Shown: positions 52,754-64,000 of the stretch, piece after piece
Layout: each line of letters begins with the position of its first letter
Numbering within the stretch: position 1 is the first letter of the stretch
Source of the DNA: Muraenolepis orangiensis
Lineage: Eukaryota > Chordata > Actinopteri > Gadiformes > Muraenolepididae
DNA: 64,000 nucleotides
Direction: 5' to 3'
NCBI GenBank assembly: GCA_027704905.1
Contig: JANIIK010000774.1
Location: forward strand, 52,501-116,500
Notes under the pieces: model-generated
Seen by the model: the letters and a program-made list of their open reading frames with translations, nothing else
What the model was told of the DNA's origin: nothing
Database searches by the model: none
Translations under genes and position numbers: made by a program

Positions 52754-52990
52754 CCTCCTCTCCTGTTATTGTAGTTTACCGGGCTGCTCAACGTCAAAAG
52801 CCGTACCTCAGTTTACACGATTTCCCGAAAGACAAACTCCTCCGCAAGTCTTGGGTGAGGCTGATAAGGAGGGATGAAGGTCCCTTGTTTCATGTTCTCA
52901 GGGGTAGCTCTTATGTGTGCAGTTCGTACTTTGACAAGGAGAGCATATACGTCTCGAAAAGTGGGCGGAATAGGCTAACAATGTCGGAAT
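52754..52990 (+). pseudogene. THAP-domain fragment
   Basis: The + frame gives YLSLHDFPKDKLLRKSWV, then RLIRRDEG and GSSYVCSSYFDKES. These are the F-P-x(n)-W and C-x2-(H/Y)-F blocks of the THAP C2CH zinc finger, a DNA-binding module shared by P-element-like transposases and host factors. The N-terminal cysteines are not seen (Tyr/Arg there) and the final His is Tyr, so it should not fold around zinc. It lies antisense in the DOK-like intron. Confidence 0.55.
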
Positions 52991-53098
52991 GTGTATTATT
53001 AAAAGCATTGGTCCTGACCCCCACACACACTCCATCTCTTATCCGAATAGAGCCACACAATGTTGGGTAAGTGTGTGATTAAAAGCACTGGTCCCAAG

Positions 53099-53665
53099 TA
53101 GGGCTGGGCGATACGGACCAAAACCCAGTATTTTTAGGCTGCATCGCGATATACGATATATATCGGTATTTTATACAAATTCGGTTTTAACTCAATGCCA
53201 CAAGTATGTCACAAGCACTTTTATTTTAAGACCACTCATATTCACAAGAATAACAGGCATTCCCTTTTAGAAAATATTACTTAAACACTACATATTAACA
53301 CGTAAATGAAAAGGTACATTGAAATAATCAAAATCCATCAAATAAATAGCCTATATTAAATACATAGGCATACCTCTGCTCCTACACAAAATCGCCTTCG
53401 TTATATGGCGATATATCCAGATAGAGCCACAAGACACAATGTCGGGGAATTGTATGATTCAGATTTAGACATCTTCACTGTAGAGTGTTCATTCACTAGT
53501 TGAACCACATCGTCTGGACCGACTTTTGGAAGGTTATGCAGCGATGTTGTCCAGCGATAACTGTCCGCCATGGTGAATGCCAAGGTGAATGCATTAACCG
53601 TAACTTGGGATACACTGCTTCAGCGATTTTTAACAGGTACTTCCGGCTTTCAACTGTGTCGTGAT
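53099..53665. mobile_element. MITE-like stretch (GGGCTGGGCGATA type)
   Basis: TAGGGCTGGGCGATACGG followed by TCGCGATATACGATATATATCGG is a start shared by abundant non-autonomous DNA transposons of fishes. The right end is not clear; GTCGTGATATAGGCC at 53656 may mark it. No transposase. Confidence 0.4.
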
Positions 53666-53794
53666 ATAGGCCTATTCAAAAAATAAAATAAATAAATAAT
53701 CCACAAATACGAGGATACGACGATCGATCGGTTCGTTTAGTTTTAAAAGGAGTGCATTTTTCCTCTGGAACGGCCCTTTTTTTTTGCAACTTAC

Positions 53795-54066
53795 GTCATC
53801 TTTTCCGTAGCGTCTCAGAAGGCGATACGGCCAGCTCCAGACGACGGACTCTCCGACGACGACGGCGGGGGTCGGAGGAGGAGGGTTCCCGTTGGACTCT
53901 CCGACGACGACGGTGGGGGTCGGAGGAGGGTTCCCGTCAGACTCTCCACCGCCGCCGCCCGACAACAGCGATAGCACGTCGCGGCCCACCCGCAAGCGGT
54001 ACTTCCCCCGCAGGCCGCATCGCTCCGCCGCCTCCGTGGGCGCCACGGCAACGGGGAAACCGGCGA
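53795..54066 (-). CDS. DOK1/DOK2-like docking protein, PTB-domain exon
   Basis: On the - strand the exon follows ATTCCGAAAAG (acceptor at 54067) and ends GATGAC|GTAAGT (donor at 53794), giving 272 bases with two bases of a split codon at the start. It codes GFPVAVAPTEAAERCGLRG, then KYRLRV and a loop, then WSWPYRLLRRYGKDD. This is the first half of the DOK PTB domain and joins in frame to the EAGRRC of the next exon. The loop between strands contains two tandem copies of an 18-residue Gly/Pro/Val unit (NPPPTPTVVVGES type), absent from the DOK proteins I know. PH-domain exons should lie to the right; none is seen within the window, where the satellite begins. Confidence 0.85.
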
Positions 54067-54129
54067 CTTTTCGGAATGGCGACGCAAAAAAAAGAATATA
54101 TATATATTTTTAACCCCAAAAGAACGCGT

Positions 54130-57100
54130 AGAAGTAACGGATGCTTTTATAGGTGAAGGTGACGGTGAAGGTGAGGTGGGAGGAGGTTAGGTGGGAGGAG
54201 GTGAGGAAAGAACAACAACAAATAAAACAAATCTGGAGGATTGAATCCTCTTTATTGGTCACATACATGTAAACATACAGTGAAATGTGTTTTCTGCATT
54301 TAACCCATTCTAGTATTTAGGAGCAGTGGGCAGCTATTTATACAGCGCCCGGGGAGCAGTTAGGTTTAGGGTGTCTTCCTCAAGGACACCGACAGTTTTT
54401 TGCTAGGAGGAGCCGGGGATCGAACCAGCAACCTTCCGGTTGTCCGCTCTACCTCCTGAGCTATACTGCCGCCCGAGAGAAGGTGAAGGTGAGGAGGAGA
54501 AGGTGAAGGTGAAGAGAAGGTGACGGCAAAGGTGAGGTGAGGTGAGAGGAGGTGAGGAAAGAGCAGGTGAAGGTGAGGAGGAGAAGGTGAGGTGAAGGTG
54601 GGAGAGGTGAGGAGGTGAGGTGAAGGTGATGGTGAAGGTGAGATGACGGTGAATATAAGGTGAGGTGAGGAGGAGAGAGAAGGTGAAGGTGAGGAGAAGG
54701 TGAGGTGAATGTGAAGGTGAGGTGAGAGAGGAGGTGAGGTGAGGTGAGAGGAGGTGAGGTGAGAGAAGGTGAGGTGAGGTGAGAGGAGGTGAGGAGAGAG
54801 AAGGTGAAGGTGAGGAGGAGCAGGTGAGGTGAAGGTGAAGGTGAGGCGAGGTGAGGTCAGGTGAGAGGAGGTGAGGAGAGAGAAGGTGAAGGTGAGGAGG
54901 AGAAGGTGAGGAGAGGAGAGGAGAGGAGAGGAGAGGAGAGGAGAGGAGAGGAGAGGAGAGGAGAGGAGAGGAGAGGAGAAGAAGAGAAGGTCAGGTGAAG
55001 GTGAAGGTGAGATGAGGTGAGGTGAACTGAAGCGAGGTGAGGAGAGGAGGAGAGGAAGAGAAGGTGAGGTGTAGGTGAGGAGAAGGTGAGGTGAGATGAG
55101 AGGAGGTGAGGGTGAGGAGAAGGTGAGGTGAGATGAGAGGAGGTGAAGGTGACGGTGAAGGTGAGGAGAAGGTGAGGTGAAGGTGAGAAGAGAGAATGTG
55201 AAGGTGATGAGGAGAAGGTGAGGAGAAGGTGAGAGAGGAGGTGAGGTGAGGTGAAGGTGAGGTGAGAGGAGGTGAGGAAAGAGCAGGTGAAGGTGAGGAG
55301 GAGAAGGTGAGGTGAAGGTGGGAGAGGTGAGGAGGTGAGGTGAAGGTGATGGTGAAGGTGAGATGACGGTGAATATAAGGTGAGGTGAGGAGGAGAGAGA
55401 AGGTGAAGGTGAGGAGAAGGTGAGGTGAATGTGAAGGTGAGGTGAGAGAGGAGGTGAGGTGAGGTGAGAGGAGGTGAGGTGAGAGAAGGTGAGGTGAGGT
55501 GAGAGGAGGTGAGGAGAGAGAAGGTGAAGGTGAGGAGGAGCAGGTGAGGTGAAGGTGAAGGTGAGGCGAGGTGAGGTCAGGTGAGAGGAGGTGAGGAGAG
55601 AGAAGGTGAAGGTGAGGAGGAGAAGGTGAGGAGAGGAGAGGAGAGGAGAGGAGAGGAGAGGAGAGGAGAGGAGAGGAGAAGAAGAGAAGGTCAGGTGAAG
55701 GTGAAGGTGAGATGAGGTGAGGTGAACTGAAGCGAGGTGAGGAGAGGAGGAGAGGAAGAGAAGGTGAGGTGAAGGTGAGGTGTAGGTGAGGAGAAGGTGA
55801 GGTGAGATGAGAGGAGGTGAGGGTGAGGAGAAGGTGAGGTGAGATGAGAGGAGGTGAAGGTGACGGTGAAGGTGAGAAGAGAGAATGTGAAGGTGATGAG
55901 GAGAAGGTGAGGTGAAGGAGAGGAGAGGAGAGGAGAGGAGAGGAGAGGAGAGGAGAGGAGAGGAGAGGAGAGGAGAGGAGAGGAGAGGAGGAGAGGTTAA
56001 GGTGACGGTGAAGGTGAAGGTGACGGTGAAGGTGAGGAGAAGGTGAGAGGAGGTGAGGAGAGAGGAGGTGAGGTGAGAGGAGAGAGGAGGTGAGGAGAGA
56101 GAAGGTGAGGAGAGAGAAGGTGAAGGTGAGGAGAAGGTGAGGTGAGAGGAGGTAAGGTGAGAGGTGATGAGAGAGAATGTGAAGGTGAGGAGGAGAGGAG
56201 AGGAGAGGTTAAGGTTAGGTGAAGGTGAGGAGAAGGTGAGAGGAGGTGAGAGAGGAGGTGAGGTGAGAGGAGAGAGGAGGTGAGGAGAGAGGTGAAGGTG
56301 AGGAGAAGGTGAAGGTGAGGAGATGGTGACGGTGAAGGTGAGAGGAGGTGAGGTGAGAGGAGAGAGGAGGTGAGGAGAGAGAAGGTGAGGTGAGGAGAAG
56401 GTGAGGTGAGGTTAGAGGAGAGAGAAGGTGGGATGAAGGTGAGGTGAGGTGAGAGGAGAGGAGGTGAGGAGAGAGAAGGTGAAGGTGAGGAGAAGGTGAG
56501 GAGAAGGTGAGGAGGTGAGGTGAGGTGAGGTGAGGAGAGAGAAGGTGAAGGTGAGGAGGAGAAGGTGAGGTGAAGGAGAGAGGAGAGGAGAGGGTGAGGT
56601 GAACTGAAGGCGAGGTGAGGAGAGGAGGTGAGGAAGAGAAGGTGAGGAGAAGGTGAGGTGAGATGAGAGGAGGTGAAGGTGACGGTGAAGGTGAGGAGAA
56701 GGTGAGGTGAAGGTGACGGTGAAGGTGAGAGGAGGTGAGGTGAAGGTGAAGGTGAGGTGAAGGTGACGGTGAAGGTGAGGAGAACGTGCGGTGTGAGGAG
56801 AACGTGCGGTGAGAGGAGGTGAGGAGAGAGAAGGTGAGGAGGAGAAGGTGAGGTGATGTGAGAGGAGGTAAGGTGAGAGGAGAGGAGAGAGGAGGTGAAG
56901 GTGAGGAGAAGGTGACGGTGAGAGGAGGTGAGGTGAGAGGAGAGAGGAGGTGAGGAGAGAGGAGGTGAGGTGAGAGAGGAGGTGAGGAGAGAGGTGAAGG
57001 TGAGGAGAAGGTGAGGTGAAGTTGAGGTGAGGTGAGAGGAGGTAAGGTGAGGTGAGAGGAGGTGAGGAGAGAGAATGTGAAGGTGAGGAGGAGAAGGTGA

Positions 57101-60100
57101 GGTGAAGGTGAGGTGAAGAAGAGAATGTGAGGTGAAGGTGAAGGTGAGGTGAAGGAGAGAGGAGAGGAGAGGGTGAGGTGAACTGAAAGTGAGGTGAAGA
57201 AGAGAAGGTGAGGTGAAGGTGAAGGTGAGGTGAACTGAAGGCGAGGTGAGGAGAGGAGGTGAGGAAGAGAAGGTGAGGAGAGAGGAGGTGAAGGTGAGGA
57301 GAAGGTGAGGTGAGATGAGAGGAGGTGAAGGTAACGGTGAAGGTGAGGAGAAGGTGAGGTGAAGGTGACGGTGAAGGTGAAAGTGAGGTGAAGGTGTAGG
57401 TGAAGGTGAGGAGAAGGTGAGGTGAGAGGAGGTGAGGAGAGAGGAGGTGAGGTGAGAGGAGAGAGGAGGTGAGGAGAGAGAAGGTGAAGGTGAGGAGGAG
57501 AAGGTGAGGTGAGAGGAGGTAAGGTGAGAGGAGAGGAGAGAGGAGGTGAAGGAGAGAGAAGGTGACGGTGAAGGTGAGAGGAGGTGAGGTGAGAGGAGAG
57601 AGGAGGTGAGGAGAGGAGGTGAGGTGAGAGGAGGTGAGGAGAGGAGGTGAGGTGAGAGAGGAGGTGAGGAGAGAGAAGGTGAAGGTGAGGAGAAGGTGAG
57701 GTGAAGGTGAGGTGAGAGAGAAGGTGAGGTGAAGTTGAGGTGAGAGGAGGTAAGGTGAGGTGAGAGGAGGTGAGGAGAGAGAATGTGAAGGTGAGGAGGA
57801 GAAGGTGAGGTGAAGGTGAGGTGAAGAAGAGAATGTGAGGTGAGGTGAATGTGAGGTGAGGTGAACGGAGGTGAGGAGAGAGAAGGTGAAGGTGAGGAGG
57901 AGAAGGTGAGGTGAAGGAGAGAGGAGAGGAGAGGGTGAGGTGAACTGAAAGTGAGGTGAAGAAGAGAAGGTGAGGTGAAGGTGAGGTGAGGTGAACTGAA
58001 GGCGAGGTGAGGAGAGGAGGTGAGGAAGAGAAGGTGAGATGAGAGGAGATGAGGTGAGAGGAGAGGAGAGGAGAGAGGAGGTGAAGGTGAGGAGAAGGTG
58101 AAGGTGAGGAGAAGGTGAGGTGAGATGAGAGGAGGTGACGGTGAAGGTGAGAGGAGGTGAGGTGAAGGTGAAGGTGAGGTGAAGGTGAGGTGAGAGGTGA
58201 GGAGAGAGAATGTGAAGGTGAGGAGGAGAAGGTGAGGTGAAGGTGAGGTGAAGAAGAGAATGTGAGGTGAGGTGAATGTGAGGTGAGGTGAACGGAGGTG
58301 AGGAGAGAGAAGGTGAAGGTGAGGAGGAGAAGGTGAGGTGAAGGAGAGAGGAGAGGAGAGGGTGAGGTGAACTGAAAGTGAGGTGAAGAAGAGAAGGTGA
58401 GGTGAAGGTGAAGGTGAGGTGAGGTGAACTGAAGGCGAGGTGAGGAGAGGAGGTGAGGAAGAGAAGGTGAGGAGAAGGTGAGGTGAGAGAGGAGGTGAGG
58501 TGAGAGGAGGTAAGGTGAGGTGAGAGAATGTGAAGGTGAGGAGGAGAAGGTGAGGTGAAGAAGAGAATGTGAGGTGATGGTGAAGGTGAGGTGAGGTGAA
58601 CTGAAGGCGAGGAGGTGAGGTGAGGTGAGAGGAGGTGAGGAGAGAGAATGTGAAGGTGAGGAGGAGAAGGTGAGGTGAAGGTGAGGTGAAGAAGAGTGTG
58701 AGGTGAAGGTGAAGGTGAGGTGAGGTGAACTGAAGGCGAGGAGGTGAGGTGAGGTGAGAGGAGGTGAGGAGAGAGAAAGTGAAGGTGAGGAGGAGAAGGT
58801 GAGGTGATGGAGAGGAGAGGAGAGGAGTGTGAGGTGAGGTGAACTGAAGGTGAGGTGAAGAAGAGAAGGTGAGGTGAAGGTGAGGTGAGGTGAACTGAAG
58901 GTGAGGTGAGATGACAGGAGGTGAGGTGAGAGGAGAGGAGAGAGGAGGTGAAGGTGAGGAGAGAGGAGGTGAAGGTGACGGTGAGGAGAAGGTGAGGTGA
59001 AGGTGACGGTGAAGGTGAGAGGAGGTGAGGAGAGAGGAGGTGAGGTGAGAGGAGAGAGGAGGGGAGGAGAGAGAAGGTGAAGGTGAGGTGAGGTGAGAGG
59101 AGGTAAGGTGAGAGGAGAGGAGAGAGGAGGTGAAGGTGAGGAGAAGGTGACGGTGAAGGTGAGGTGAGAGAGGAGGTGAGGTGAAGTTGAGGTGAGGTGA
59201 GAGGAGGTAAGGTGAGGTGAGAGGAGGTGAGGAGAGAGAATGTGAAGGTGAGGAGGAGAAGGTGAGGTGAAGGTGAGGTGAAGAAGAGGATGTGAGGTGA
59301 AGGTGAAGGTGAGGTGAGGTGAACTGAAGGCGAGGAGGTGAGGTGAGGTGAGAGGAGGTGAGGAGAGAGAAGGCGAAGGCGAGGAGGTGAGGTGAGGTGA
59401 AGAAGAGAAGGTGAGGTGAAGGTGAGGTGAGGTGAACTGAAGGCAAGGTGAGGAAGAGAAGGTGAGGAGAAGGTGAGGTGAGATGAGAGGAGGTGAGGTG
59501 AGAGGAGAGAGGAGGTGAAGGTGAGAGAAGGTGAAGGTGAGGAGGAGAAGGTGAGGTGAAGGAGAGAGGAGAGGAGAGGGTGAGGGTGAGGTGAACTGAA
59601 AGTGAGGTGAAGAGAAGGTGAGGTGAAGGTGAATGTGAGATGAGAGGAGGTGAGGTGAGAGGAGAGAGGAGGTGAAGGTGAGGAGAAGGTGAAGGTGAGG
59701 AGAAGGTGAGGTGAGATGAGAGGAGGTGAAGGTGACGGTGAAGGTGAGGAGAAGGTGAGGTGAAGGTGACGGTGAAGGTGAGAGAAGGTGAGGTGAAGGT
59801 GAAGGTGAGGTGAAGGTGAGGTGAGAGGTGAGGAGAGAGGAGGTGAGGTGAGAGCAGAGAGGATGTGAGGAGGAGGAGGTGAGGAGGAGGTGAGGAGGAG
59901 AAGGTGAGGTGAGGTTAGAGGAGGTGAAGGTGAGGAGAAGGTGAAGGTGAGAGGAGGTGAGGTGAGAGGAGGTAAGGTGAGAGGTGATGAGAGAGAATGT
60001 GAAGGTGAGGAGGAGAGGAGAGGAGAGGTTAAGGTTAGGTGAAGGTTAGGTGAAGGTGAGGAGAAGGTGAGAGGAGGTGAGAGAGGAGGTGAGGAGAGGA

Positions 60101-63100
60101 GGTGAGGTGAGAGGAGGTGAGGAGAGAATGTGAGGTGAGGTGAATGTGAGGTGAGGTGAACGGAGGTGAGGAGAGAGAAGGTGAAGGTGAGGAGGAGAAG
60201 GTGAGGTGAAGGAGAGAGGAGAGGGTGAGGTGAACTGAAAGTGAGGTGAAGAAGAGAAGGTGAGGTGAAGGTGAAGGTGAGGTGAGGTGAACTGAAGGCG
60301 AGGTGAGGAGAGGAGGTGAGGAAGAGAAGGTGAGGAGAAGGTGAGGTGAGATGAGAGGAGGTGAGGTGAGAGGAGTGGAGAGGAGAGAGGAGGTGAAGGT
60401 GAGGAGAAGGTGAAGGTGAGGAGAAGGTGAGGTGAGATGAGAGGAGGTGAAGGTGACGGTGAAGGTGAGGAGACGGTGAGGTGAAGGTGACGGTGAAGGT
60501 GAGAGGAGGTGAGGTGAAGGTGAGGTGAAGGTGAGGTGAGAGGTGAGGAGAGAGGAGGTGAGGTGAAGGTGAAGGTGAGGTGAAGGTGAGGTGAGAGGTG
60601 AGGAGAGAGGAGGTGAGGTGAGAGGTGAGGAGAGAGGAGGTGAGGTGAGAGCAGAGAGGAGGTGAGGAGAAGGTGAGGTGAGGTTAGAGGAGGTAAGGTG
60701 AGAGGAGAGGAGAGAGGAGGTGAAGGTGAGGAGAAGGTGACGGTGAAGGTGAGAGGAGGTGAGGTGAGAGGAGAGGGGAGGTGAGGAGAGAGGAGGTGAG
60801 GTGAGAGAGGAGGTGAGGAGAAGGTGAGGTGAGAGGAGAGAGGAGGTGAGGAGAGAGAAGGTGAGGAGAAGGTGGGGTGAAGATGAGGTGAGAGAGGAGG
60901 TGAGGTGAGGTTAACTTGAGGTGAGGTGAGAGGAGGTAAGGTGAGGTGAGAGGAGGTGAGGAGAGAGAATGTGAAGGTGAGGAGGAGAAGGTGAGGTGAA
61001 GGTGAGGTGAAGAAGAGAATGTGAGGTGAAGGTGAGGTGAAGTGAACTGAAGGCGAGGAGGTGAGGTGAGGTGAGAGGAGGTGAGGAGAGAGAAGGTGAA
61101 GGTGAGGAGGAGAAGGTGAGGTGATGGAGAGGAGAGGAGAGTGTGAGGTGAGATGAACTGAAGGTGAGGTGAAGAAGAGAAGGTGAGGTGAAGGTGAGGT
61201 GAGGTGAACTGAAGGTGAGGTGAGATGACAGGAGGTGAGGTGAGAGGAGAGAGGAGGTGAAGGTGAGGAGAGAGGAGGTGAAGGTGACGGTGAGGAGAAG
61301 GTGAGGTGAAGGTGAGAGGAGGTGAGGAGAGAGGAGGTGAGGTGAGAGGAGAGAGGAGGGGAGGAGAGAGAAGGTGAAGGTGAGGAGGTGAAGGTGAGGA
61401 GAAGGTGAGGTGAGGTGAGAGGAGGTAAGGTGAGAGGAGAGGAGAGAGGAGGTGAAGGTGAGGAGAAGGTGATGGTGAAGGTGAGAGGAGGTGAGGTGAG
61501 AGGAGAGGAGAGAGGAGGTGAAGGTGAGGAGAAGGTGAGGTGAAGGTGAGGTGAGGTGAAGATGAGGTGAGGTGAGAGGAGGTAAGGTGAGGTGAGAGGA
61601 GGTGAGGAGAGAGAATGTGAAGGTGAGGAGGAGAAGGTGAGGTGAAGGTGAGGTGAAGAAGAGGATGTGAGGTGAAGGTGAAGGTGAGGTGAGGTGAACT
61701 GAAGGCGAGGAGGTGAGGTGAGGTGAGAGGAGGTGAGGAGAGAGAAGGCGAAGGTGAGGAGGAGAAGGTGAGGTGAAGGAGAGGAGAGGGTGAGGTGAGG
61801 TGAGGTGAACTGAAGGTGAGGTGAAGAAGAGAAGGTGAGGTGAAGGTGAGGTGAGGTGAACTGAAGGAAGGTGAGGAAGAGAAGGTGAGGAGAAGGTGAG
61901 GTGAGATGAGAGGAGGTGAGGTGAGAGGAGGTGAAGGTGAGGAGAAGGTGAGATGAGAGGAGGTGAAGGTGAGAGAAGGTGAAGGTGAGGTGAAGGTGAA
62001 GGTGAGGTGAGGTGAACTGAAGGCGAGGTGAGGAGAGGAGGTGAGGAAGAGAAGGTGAGGAGAAGGTGAGGTGAGATGAGAGGAGGTGAGGTGAGAGGAG
62101 TGGAGAGGAGAGAGGAGGTGAAGGTGAGGAGAAGGTGAAGGTGAGGAGAAGGTGAGGTGAGATGAGAGGAGGTGAAGGTGACGGTGAAGGTGAGGAGACG
62201 GTGAGGTGAAGGTGACGGTGAAGGTGAGAGGAGGTGAGGTGAAGGTGAGGTGAAGGTGAGGTGAGAGGTGAGGAGAGAGGAGGTGAGGTGAAGGTGAAGG
62301 TGAGGTGAAGGTGAGGTGAGAGGTGAGGAGAGAGAGGAGGTGAGGTGAGAGCAGAGAGGAGGTGAGGAGAAGGTGAGGTGAGGTTAGAGGAGGTAAGGTG
62401 AGAGGAGAGGAGAGAGGAGGTGAAGGTGAGGAGAAGGTGACGGTGAAGGTGAGAGGAGGTGAGGTGAGAGGAGAGGGGAGGTGAGGAGAGAGGAGGTGAG
62501 GTGAGAGAGGAGGTGAGGAGAAGGTGAGGTGAGAGGAGAGAGGAGGTGAGGAGAGAGAAGGTGAGGAGAAGGTGGGGTGAAGATGAGGTGAGAGAGGAGG
62601 TGAGGTGAGGTTAACTTGAGGTGAGGTGAGAGGAGGTAAGGTGAGGTGAGAGGAGGTGAGGAGAGAGAATGTGAAGGTGAGGAGGAGAAGGTGAGGTGAA
62701 GGTGAGGTGAAGAAGAGAATGTGAGGTGAAGGTGAGGTGAAGTGAACTGAAGGCGAGGAGGTGAGGTGAGGTGAGAGGAGGTGAGGAGAGAGAAGGTGAA
62801 GGTGAGGAGGAGAAGGTGAGGTGATGGAGAGGAGAGGAGAGTGTGAGGTGAGATGAACTGAAGGTGAGGTGAAGAAGAGAAGGTGAGGTGAAGGTGAGGT
62901 GAGGTGAACTGAAGGTGAGGTGAGATGACAGGAGGTGAGGTGAGAGGAGAGAGGAGGTGAAGGTGAGGAGAGAGGAGGTGAAGGTGACGGTGAGGAGAAG
63001 GTGAGGTGAAGGTGAAGGTGAGAGGAGGTGAGGAGAGAGGAGGTGAGGTGAGAGGAGAGAGGAGGGGAGGAGAGAGAAGGTGAAGGTGAGGAGGTGAAGG

Positions 63101-64000
63101 TGAGGAGAAGGTGAGGTGAGGTGAGAGGAGGTAAGGTGAGAGGAGAGGAGAGAGGAGGTGAAGGTGAGGAGAAGGTGACGGTGAAGGTGAGAGGAGGTGA
63201 GGTGAGAGGAGAGGAGAGAGGAGGTGAAGGTGAGGAGAAGGTGAGGTGAAGGTGAGGTGAGAGGAGTGAGGTGAAGATGAGGTGAGGTGAGAGGAGGTAA
63301 GGTGAGGTGAGAGGAGGTGAGGAGAGAGAATGTGAAGGTGAGGAGGAGAAGGTGAGGTGAAGGTGAGGTGAAGAAGAGGATGTGAGGTGAAGGTGAAGGT
63401 GAGGTGAGGTGAACTGAAGGCGAGGTGAGAGAGAAGGTGAGGTGAAGGTGAGGTGAGGTGAACTGAAGGCAAGGTGAGGAAGAGAAGGTGAGGAGAAGGT
63501 GAGGTGAGATGAGAGGAGGTGAGGTGAGAGGAGGTGAAGGTGAGGAGAAGGTGAGATGAGAGGAGGTGAAGGTGAGAGAAGGTGAAGGTGAGGAGGAGAA
63601 GGTGAGGTGAAGGAGAGAGGAGAGGAGAGGGTGAGGTGAACTGAAAGTGAGGTGAAGAGAAGGTGAGGTGAAGGTGAAGGTGAGGTGAACTGAAGGCGAG
63701 GTGAGGAGAGGAGGTGAGGAAGAGAAGGTGAGGAGAAGGTGAGGTGAGATGAGAGGAGGTGAGGTGAGAGGAGAGAGGAGGTGAAGGTGAGGAGAAGGTG
63801 AAGGTGAGGAGAAGGTGAGGTGAGATGAGAGGAGGTGAAGGTGACGGTGAAGGTGAGGAGAAGGTGAGGTGAAGGTGACGGTGAAGGTGAGAGAAGGTGA
63901 GGTGAAGGTGAAGGTGAGGTGAAGGTGAGGTGAGAGGAGAGGAGAGAGGAGGTGAGGTGAGAGCAGAGAGGATGTGAGGAGGAGGAGGTGAGGAGGAGGT
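54130..64000. repeat. 9.8-kb purine-rich minisatellite (AGGTGA units)
   Basis: Nearly the whole stretch is made of GGTGAG, GGTGAAGGTGAG, GAGGAGA and GAGAGGAGGTGAG words, with almost no C and T confined to GTG. Higher-order copies are visible. 54541-54970 repeats at 55261-55680 with an exact 720-bp offset. About 60301-61800 repeats at about 62030-63500 (offset 1700-1725). (GAGAG)n runs of variable length occur at 54905-54975, 55628-55680 and 55917-55988. The array continues past the window. The very long Ser/Pro/His/Leu frames on the - strand are artefacts. Confidence 0.97.
54235..54478 (-). mobile_element. tRNA-derived SINE inside the minisatellite
   Basis: On the - strand: a tRNA-like head with A box (TATAGCTCAGGAGGTAG) and B box (GGTTCGATCCC), a body with GTCCTTGAGGAAGACACC, and a tail ending TGTGACCAATAAAGAGG. 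RNA polymerase III boxes are spaced normally. Flanks resume AGGTGA units on the right. Confidence 0.88.

Larger units (their letters stand above)
52233..53794 (-). other. Intron of the DOK-like gene
   Basis: 1562 bp. On the - strand it starts GTAAGT (53794) and ends CTTTACAG (52233). It holds A-rich degenerate repeats of TTTTTACAAATTTTTACAAA (52400-52640), a THAP-like fragment on the + strand and a MITE-like stretch. Confidence 0.8.

Noticed and set aside
54420..54478. Possible tRNA gene on the - strand
   Set aside because: A and B boxes are present, but a SINE body and tail follow; it is the head of a SINE.
55997..59446. 1149-codon open frame on the - strand (and a 362-codon one at 62384-63472)
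   Set aside because: Composed only of Ser, Pro, His, Leu and Thr dictated by the AGGTGA satellite, with no domain or codon signature.

Overview
The window looks like nuclear DNA from a ray-finned (teleost) fish. It is dominated by fish-type mobile elements: L2 and CR1/Rex1-type LINEs, hAT and piggyBac fragments, Ty3/Gypsy pieces, a tRNA-derived SINE and an endogenous retrovirus. It also has very long simple repeats and minisatellites, and its few host genes are split by GT-AG introns. All assignments come from reading the sequence and from remembered family features. No database search was possible.

Host genes are sparse. A SARAF-like gene (store-operated calcium entry regulator) runs on the + strand. 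It is seen as a membrane-segment exon (about 14768-15015), a possible small exon (24299-24397) and a likely last exon (48473-48498), with introns swollen by repeats. A DOK1/DOK2-like adaptor gene runs on the - strand toward it. It is seen as a PTB-domain exon (53795-54066) and the 3' exon (51255-52232). A short signal-peptide exon with a CRE-containing upstream region lies at 527-602 on the - strand and reads out of the left edge.

Layout. 0-9 kb: microsatellites, an 80-bp palindrome, LINE fragments on both strands and a solo LTR. 9-11.4 kb: a decayed piggyBac element bounded by TTAA. 11.4-14.3 kb: a Gypsy element whose RT-RNaseH-integrase segment is inverted. 15-24.2 kb: arrays of (AGT/GGT)n carrying two related hAT MITEs, a nearly complete L2 and a non-autonomous LTR element with an internal minisatellite. 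24.4-48.4 kb: a foldback element containing a 22.8-kb provirus. 49-51 kb: minisatellites and AT repeats. 51.2-54.1 kb: the DOK-like exons, with a THAP-like fragment in the intron. 54.1-64 kb: one huge purine-rich minisatellite built from AGGTGA-type units, interrupted by a SINE.

The centrepiece is the provirus (24994-47773). Its two 784-bp LTRs differ at only two positions by eye, and it is flanked by a 4-bp GCAC duplication. Gag and pro-pol share a reading frame across a UAG, but both carry several stops and frameshifts. Env is an uninterrupted 897-codon frame with a gamma-type organisation (CXXC, furin-like site, CX6CC) and an added immunoglobulin V-like domain near its N-terminus. The provirus leader has itself received two nested LINEs and expanded satellites.
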